From positions 1 through 10,750 of the forward strand of contig CALJBY010000289.1 of the NCBI GenBank assembly GCA_938024025.1: DNA of 10,750 nt, read 5' to 3'. The notes under the pieces are model-generated. The model was not told where the DNA came from. It saw only the letters and a program-made list of their open reading frames with translations, and searched no databases. Below, in pieces: positions 6,938-10,750 of the stretch (positions within the stretch are counted from its first letter, which is position 1; the number at the start of each line of letters is the position of its first letter). The position numbers and the translations under genes were made by a program. Source of the stretch: an uncultured bacterium. Lineage in GTDB: Bacteria > Desulfobacterota > WTBG01.

Positions 6938-6942
6938 AATGT

Positions 6943-7743
6943 ATGAGACAATATCCTCTTCATCTGTGTCAGCCGGATAGCACAAAGTCCTGTGGGGCCT
7001 GCTGCGGCCTCTATAACTTTGAGGATAACGTGCGAACAACCCTTGTTTCCCTCTTGGAGAGAAGAACCAAGCTGTTTTTCTCCTCGGGTGAAAAACCGGA
7101 TGTGTTTCGCTACCGCAGGAAGGTTAAGGCATTTCTCCCTGCACCAAAACTTTTTGAGACTATTTATAATTGCGAATTTCTGGGATTTGTGGATAGGGAG
7201 TCCAGGAAGGTTGGATGTTTGCTGCACCCGTTGCTTCATCACGGGGTTGATTTACGGACGTGTTCATTTTATGGCGCTCAGCTCTGTAGAGATCATTTTT
7301 GTATCAGCTTTACCTGTCTTACCCCGGAGGAACAAAGAGCTGTCATAGGTTCCCTTGATGATTGGTATCTCTACGGGCTGGTGATAACTGATGTGGATTT
7401 CGTCAAGGCATTTTTTAGTCATGTTCAAAATCGGCTCGGGGACAGACTGCGTGATGAGCGGCTCTGTACCATACCGGTACAAACTGCCTTGCGTGATTTT
7501 TTTGAGCTTAAAACAGCATGGAGGTTTTTGTCGAGAAACAAGCGGCTGGGCAAGTACTATTTTTCCCGGGCAGAATATCGTATTGCGCGGATTGAGTATA
7601 AGAAAACATGGGGGATGGAACCATCACGGTTCGACACCATTTTTATGAGCCTTGCTTCTGTCTTTGAGAGAGAGGATGATGTGCGGGAAGCAGAGTCGAT
7701 CATTGAAGAGAAAATAAGGCGTTTTATTGAAGTGTATCGTTAG
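6943..7743 (+). CDS. Uncharacterised cysteine-cluster protein, YkgJ-like N-terminus
   Basis: A 266-residue protein that I do not recognise as a named enzyme. The N-terminus has C9, then C17-G-A-C20-C21-G, a CGxCCG cluster of the type seen in YkgJ-family putative Zn/Fe-binding proteins. More cysteines follow at C77, C92, C107, C115, C120 and C125, with histidines in LLHPLLHHGVD and RDHFC, so a metal site or Fe-S cluster is plausible. The C-terminal 110 residues lose this cysteine density and look mostly helical, with charged segments such as KYYFSRAEYRIARIEYKK and REDDVREAESIIEEKIRRF, possibly a single TPR-like helical hairpin. No signal peptide or membrane segment is visible, so it should be cytoplasmic. 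Start at 6943 is set by AGGAGG. Its last 20 nt overlap the end of the convergent gene. Confidence 0.8.
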   Translation: MRQYPLHLCQPDSTKSCGACCGLYNFEDNVRTTLVSLLERRTKLFFSSGEKPDVFRYRRKVKAFLPAPKLFETIYNCEFLGFVDRESRKVGCLLHPLLHHGVDLRTCSFYGAQLCRDHFCISFTCLTPEEQRAVIGSLDDWYLYGLVITDVDFVKAFFSHVQNRLGDRLRDERLCTIPVQTALRDFFELKTAWRFLSRNKRLGKYYFSRAEYRIARIEYKKTWGMEPSRFDTIFMSLASVFEREDDVREAESIIEEKIRRFIEVYR

Positions 7744-8635
7744 CCTGCTCAAAGGGGATGCGGTAATCATCCCGTACTGCCAAAAGCACGATCCCCGCGA
7801 GCTGCTCATCCATCGAAAGTCTCTCGGATAATTTTTTGAGCGGCTCATCAATGACCTTTTTATTGATGCGGCTTGCGTGGCGGAAGGAGAGGGATCCATC
7901 TTCGTTTTTAATGATGAAACCCATGTGAGCGGCAAAAATGCCTGCCCGGGTGGTTATGAGTACCATGATTTCACTGCCCTTGAGCTCAGAGGTGATGGTG
8001 AGGAGGTGGTGTTTAGGTAAATAGTATATGCTCACAACCTGGGGTGGCACAAAACCTTTTACGTTATCATATCCAAGAGAAGCAGCAAAAGTACTTCGGT
8101 CAATGTCTTTGACCATTTCTTTACAAAGAGGACCACCTTTTTCTTGCGTTACATCTTTCAACAGCCATCGATTGTTGGGAAGCCAATCTGCCAGTATAAA
8201 ATGGTTTCTGCTGGTAAATTGTTTGATGCCGTTGCGGTAGCGTATCTTTTGAAGGTTCCGGAAGGCATCCTGGTAATCTTTTGAGATGGAGAGTGCCAGA
8301 ATCTGTTCGCAGAAGGTCGTGCAGTCAACCTTGTTGAAGTCTATAAGTGGATCTTTATCGTAATTTCCGGTGCTGCCTTCCCCCAAACAGCCCTGTACGT
8401 AAGGAGTTCCGAGGGAGAGGTAGGAATAGGTTGCAATTTTTTGTGCCAGTGTAAAGCGGTTTTGGGAAAGGGCTTTAATGTAGTCATCAATCTCCGGAGT
8501 GGTTAGTTGATGGAGTTTCTGTGCGGATGTTGTCGTGTTAAAGAGAGATTCTCCGTTGCCTTCGGGGAGCTGGGCAAAAGAGATCGTAAGAAGCGCACCT
8601 GCTAGAAGGAATGTTTTCACATAAAAAATGCTCAT
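7724..8635 (-). CDS. Secreted DUF1460 (NlpC/P60-like) hydrolase
   Basis: A 303-residue protein with an N-terminal signal peptide (YVKTFLLAGALLTISFA, probable cleavage before QLPEG near residue 22), so it should act in the periplasm or envelope. The body matches DUF1460, a papain-like NlpC/P60-related family with amidase or peptidoglycan-peptide hydrolase activity in characterised members. The likely nucleophile is C105 in KVDCTTFCEQ; candidate histidines are H145 in TSRNHFILADW, H237 in AAHMGF and H253 in FRHASR. GTPYVQGCLGEG also looks family-like. The ATG at 8635 gives the signal peptide at once, but no good Shine-Dalgarno precedes it. Upstream on the same strand lies the cold-shock gene, with its terminator only 39 nt away. 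The exact substrate is not deducible. Confidence 0.85.
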   Translation of the reverse strand: MSIFYVKTFLLAGALLTISFAQLPEGNGESLFNTTTSAQKLHQLTTPEIDDYIKALSQNRFTLAQKIATYSYLSLGTPYVQGCLGEGSTGNYDKDPLIDFNKVDCTTFCEQILALSISKDYQDAFRNLQKIRYRNGIKQFTSRNHFILADWLPNNRWLLKDVTQEKGGPLCKEMVKDIDRSTFAASLGYDNVKGFVPPQVVSIYYLPKHHLLTITSELKGSEIMVLITTRAGIFAAHMGFIIKNEDGSLSFRHASRINKKVIDEPLKKLSERLSMDEQLAGIVLLAVRDDYRIPFEQANDTLQ

Positions 8636-8672
8636 AGGTTAACATGCTGAGGTGGTTGCGGATAGTAAAGAT

Positions 8673-8704
8673 AAAAAAGTGGCAGCCACCGGGCTGCCAC
8701 TTTT
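8673..8704 (-). terminator. Intrinsic terminator of the cold-shock gene
   Basis: A 13-bp perfect stem pairs 8675-8687 (AAAAGTGGCAGCC) with 8692-8704 (GGCTGCCACTTTT) around the 4-nt loop ACCG. Read on the minus strand, the stem is followed by a T6 run (8678 down to 8673). It ends 24 nt after the cold-shock stop codon and is one of the strongest terminators in the window. Confidence 0.9.
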
Positions 8705-8728
8705 GGTCAGTTTACTGTAGTGTGGAGG

Positions 8729-8929
8729 TCATGTCAGCGTAACATTTACCGCTTGAGGACCTTTGGGTCCTTCCTGGACTTCAAACTCTACGGGGTCTCC
8801 CTCCTTGAGGGTTTTGAAGCCATCCCCCTGGATGCTTGAATAATGTACGAATACATCATCCCCGTCCTCTTGAGATAAGAATCCATAACCTTTTTTCTCA
8901 TTAAACCATTTCACTACTCCTTTAACCAT
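8729..8929 (-). CDS. Cold-shock domain protein (CspA family)
   Basis: A 66-residue single cold-shock domain, an OB-fold that binds single-stranded RNA/DNA and acts as an RNA chaperone. It has the start [20 protein letters not shown] with RNP1 (KGYGFL), RNP2 (DVFVHY), the loop [15 protein letters not shown], and the end [15 protein letters not shown]. Length and residues are canonical. The gene is monocistronic-looking: its own terminator follows and a long AT-rich leader precedes it. A GGGGGA run close to the start may serve as a weak ribosome-binding site. Whether it is cold-induced cannot be read from the coding sequence, because many CspA paralogues are constitutive. Confidence 0.97.
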   Translation of the reverse strand: MVKGVVKWFNEKKGYGFLSQEDGDDVFVHYSSIQGDGFKTLKEGDPVEFEVQEGPKGPQAVNVTLT

Positions 8930-8955
8930 ACCTAAAATCCCCCATACTAAAAATT

Positions 8956-8987
8956 AATTAAACGCTCTTGACAATTAATCGCTCTTG
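8956..8987. repeat. 17-nt tandem repeat in the cold-shock leader
   Basis: AATTAAACGCTCTTG (8956-8970) is repeated as AATTAATCGCTCTTG (8973-8987), 14 of 15 bases identical, at a 17-nt period. On the minus strand it reads CAAGAGCGATTAATT then CAAGAGCGTTTAATT. It lies 27 nt upstream of the cold-shock start, inside the inferred leader. It could be an operator-like or RNA element; function is unknown. Confidence 0.65.
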
Positions 8988-9066
8988 CAGGAATCAGGAA
9001 ATGGTTAAAAAACCGTACCCCCTCTTTCTAACAATAGTCACGATTAATGCAAGGATACTTGTCACA

Positions 9067-9095
9067 TTTCTATCATAATTGTTTTTATAAGTCAA
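9067..9095 (-). promoter_or_regulatory. Candidate promoter of the cold-shock gene
   Basis: On the minus strand TTGACT (9090-9095) stands 17 nt ahead of TAGAAA (9067-9072), five of six and four of six matches to sigma-70 consensus at ideal spacing in an AT-rich stretch. Transcription would start near 9060 and give a leader of roughly 130 nt before the ATG, a long 5' UTR as seen for cold-induced csp genes. The rest of 8930-9156 shows nothing else apart from the tandem repeat. Confidence 0.4.
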
Positions 9096-9156
9096 TATGA
9101 AATAATACGAAAAGCAGGAGAAAAAAGTGTGTTTGCGGAAGCAGCTGTTGCAAGCA

Positions 9157-10750
9157 TTACCTGTCGAAGATAATGGAAATAGCGTAAGAGTCATCTTCAA
9201 GTTTGCTTTGCACAGGATAACCGCATTTGTGGATAACGTGCAGCATAATGGTATTTTCTGCAAGTATCTCAGCCTTGAATCCTCTAATACCCCTCTTTTT
9301 TGCAATTTCAATGAGGTATTGAAAGAGAAAGGTACCAATCCCGTTGTGTTGATAGTCGTCATGGACGATGAAGGCAATCTCTGCCATGTTGGTTGAACGA
9401 TCAAGATAGTAGCGACCAACGGCAATAATAAGCTCTCTATCTTCTTTTTTAATGAGGGCAGTTAGTGCCATTTCTTCATCATAGTCAGGATTGACCAGGT
9501 GTTGAAGCTTGCTGTGAGGCATTGCTACCTGATGAGTAAAAAATCGCTGGTAAAAGCTCTTATTTGAAAAAGAGTAAAAGAACTCCTTCATCAGGGGTTC
9601 GTCAGTTTGTTTTACGGGTCTGAAGAAAATGCTTAAGTCGTGGCCAAAGCGTTTCGTGATTTCCAATTCTTCAGGATAGGGCGTGCCAGTTTTTGGTAAT
9701 ACCTGATCGGCATATACATAGCAGCGTAGCTTGGAAAATCTGAGCAGTTTTTCTCGAAATTGAGGATGGGCAATATTAATTAATGCGATTGCCCGTTCGC
9801 GAATGCTTCTTCCATGCAACGATGCCACGCCATACTCGGTAACCACGTAGTGGACGTCTCCGCGGGAGGTTACCACCCCGGCTGCTTCACTCAAGTGTGG
9901 TACGATGCGGGAAATAGATCCATTTTTTGCTGTCGAGGGCAAAGCAATGATTGGCTTTCCTCGCTTTGACTTGGAAGCGCCCCGCATAAAATCGGCCTGC
10001 CCACCGATGCCGCTATAGAACATGTGCCCGAGAGATTCAGCGGTAACCTGGCCGGTCAGATCAACTTCCAGGGCAGAGTTGAGGGCAACCATCCTGTCAT
10101 TAAGGCTGATAATATAGGGATTATTAACATACTCACTGGGATGGAATTCAACGAAAGGGTTGTCATTAACGAAATCATAGAGCTTTTTCGTACCCATACA
10201 AAAAGTGGTGATAATCTTCCCCTGATGGATAGATTTTTTCCGGTTGGTTATAACCCCCTCTTGCCACAAATCGACAACCCCGTCTGAAATCATTTCAGAG
10301 TGGACACCCAAATCGTTTTTGCTTTTTAAAAATTTGGTAATGGCAGCCGGAATGGTACCAATACCCATTTGAATGGTGGAACCATCCTCTATGAACCGGG
10401 AAATATTTTTAGCAATCTTCTCAGCAATTTCATCCGGTGGTGGAGAGGGAACTTCCGGGAGGGGTGTATCATTTTCTGTAAGGATATCAATCTGGTCAAT
10501 AGAAATGAGGGAGTCACCACGTGTGCGTGGCATTTGTGGGTTTATTTCCGCGATGACCATTGTTGCACTTTCAGCAGCTGATTTTACAACATCCACTGAA
10601 ACCCCCAAGCAGCAGAATCCATGTTCGTCTGGTGGGGTGACTTGAATCAGTGCAACATCAATGGGGATGGTGCCATTGCGGAAGAGGTGCGGCAAATCTG
10701 AGAGAAAAACAGGAGTATAGTCTGCCCGGCCTTCAGCGATTGCAGTGCGG
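9157..10750 (-). CDS. Acetyl-CoA hydrolase/transferase fused to GNAT, 5'-truncated
   Basis: The frame is open to the window edge, giving 530 visible residues; the start is outside. The segment RTAIAEGRADYTPVFLSDLP runs into PHLFRNGTIPIDVALIQVTPPDEHGFCCLG, the usual N-terminal-half motif of the acetyl-CoA hydrolase/CoA-transferase family. ALNSALEVDLTGQV carries the probable active-site Glu, SGIGGQADFMRGA the oxyanion/CoA loop, and EYGVASLHGRSIRERA plus NIAHPQFR the C-terminal CoA-transferase signatures. The enzyme would move CoA between acyl-CoA and a carboxylate such as acetate. From about 9640 downwards a GNAT domain is attached, with FFRPVKQTDEPLMKEFF at its start and the acetyl-CoA-binding YQHNGIG (9332-9352). 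Such bifunctional fusions are known. The GNAT part may acetylate a protein lysine or small amine; its target is unknown. Confidence 0.93.
   Translation of the reverse strand, partial: RTAIAEGRADYTPVFLSDLPHLFRNGTIPIDVALIQVTPPDEHGFCCLGVSVDVVKSAAESATMVIAEINPQMPRTRGDSLISIDQIDILTENDTPLPEVPSPPPDEIAEKIAKNISRFIEDGSTIQMGIGTIPAAITKFLKSKNDLGVHSEMISDGVVDLWQEGVITNRKKSIHQGKIITTFCMGTKKLYDFVNDNPFVEFHPSEYVNNPYIISLNDRMVALNSALEVDLTGQVTAESLGHMFYSGIGGQADFMRGASKSKRGKPIIALPSTAKNGSISRIVPHLSEAAGVVTSRGDVHYVVTEYGVASLHGRSIRERAIALINIAHPQFREKLLRFSKLRCYVYADQVLPKTGTPYPEELEITKRFGHDLSIFFRPVKQTDEPLMKEFFYSFSNKSFYQRFFTHQVAMPHSKLQHLVNPDYDEEMALTALIKKEDRELIIAVGRYYLDRSTNMAEIAFIVHDDYQHNGIGTFLFQYLIEIAKKRGIRGFKAEILAENTIMLHVIHKCGYPVQSKLEDDSYAISIIFDR

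Noticed and set aside
8968..8997. Plus-strand TTGACAATTAATC resembling the -35 region of the E. coli trp promoter
   Set aside because: No -10 hexamer follows at proper spacing and no plus-strand gene lies downstream; it arises from the AT-rich tandem repeat in the cold-shock leader.
9100..9156. Weak TTGC/GCAA hairpin with a T6 run downstream of the CoA-transferase/GNAT stop
   Set aside because: The stem is about 4 bp with a long loop, and the T-run is several nt away; not enough to call a terminator.
9127..9396. Plus-strand reading frame of 89 codons opposite the GNAT domain
   Set aside because: It lies almost entirely antisense to a conserved GNAT region; the protein has no recognisable features.

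Overview
The window is ordinary bacterial chromosome of moderate GC content. Its gene content points to an anaerobe, or a bacterium with strongly anaerobic central metabolism: a complete four-subunit ferredoxin-dependent pyruvate oxidoreductase lies beside a clostridial-type 2[4Fe-4S] ferredoxin. I cannot fix the phylum from sequence alone. The short-period intergenic repeats and the dispersed GTCATTGC-type element resemble noncoding DNA I associate with environmental anaerobes such as anammox planctomycetes and deltaproteobacteria, but that is only an impression.

Layout. Positions 1-2800 (+) hold the replication/recombination set dnaX (5' end outside the window), ybaB and recR. The usual tight dnaX-ybaB spacing is broken by a 394-nt gap full of degenerate short repeats. 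Positions 2892-6119 (+) hold a 56-residue ferredoxin, then porC, porD, porA and porB; the last three junctions are a 4-nt gap, an ATGA overlap and a TAATG overlap, so the subunits are probably translationally coupled. Position 6192 starts a small FMN-binding split-barrel protein, and a strong intrinsic terminator closes this block at 6662-6690. Next come a 135-nt inverted-repeat element (6797-6931) and, directly behind it, an unrecognised cysteine-cluster protein (6943-7743). From 7724 on, genes lie on the minus strand: a secreted DUF1460/NlpC-P60-like hydrolase whose 3' end overlaps the cysteine-protein gene by 20 nt, a cold-shock protein with its own terminator and a long leader, and a 5'-truncated fusion of an acetyl-CoA hydrolase/transferase with a GNAT acetyltransferase.

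How the genes work together. PorCDAB interconverts pyruvate and acetyl-CoA with ferredoxin as electron carrier, and the adjacent ferredoxin is the obvious partner. The distal CoA-transferase/GNAT fusion also handles acyl-CoA, but it is on the opposite strand more than 3 kb from porB, so a functional link is only a suggestion. I see no clear new multigene system. The points most worth checking are the heptamer repeat patch, the interrupted inverted-repeat element abutting a ribosome-binding site, the tandem repeat in the cold-shock leader, the uncharacterised cysteine protein and the fusion enzyme. I found no tRNA, rRNA, CRISPR array, transposase or phage gene.
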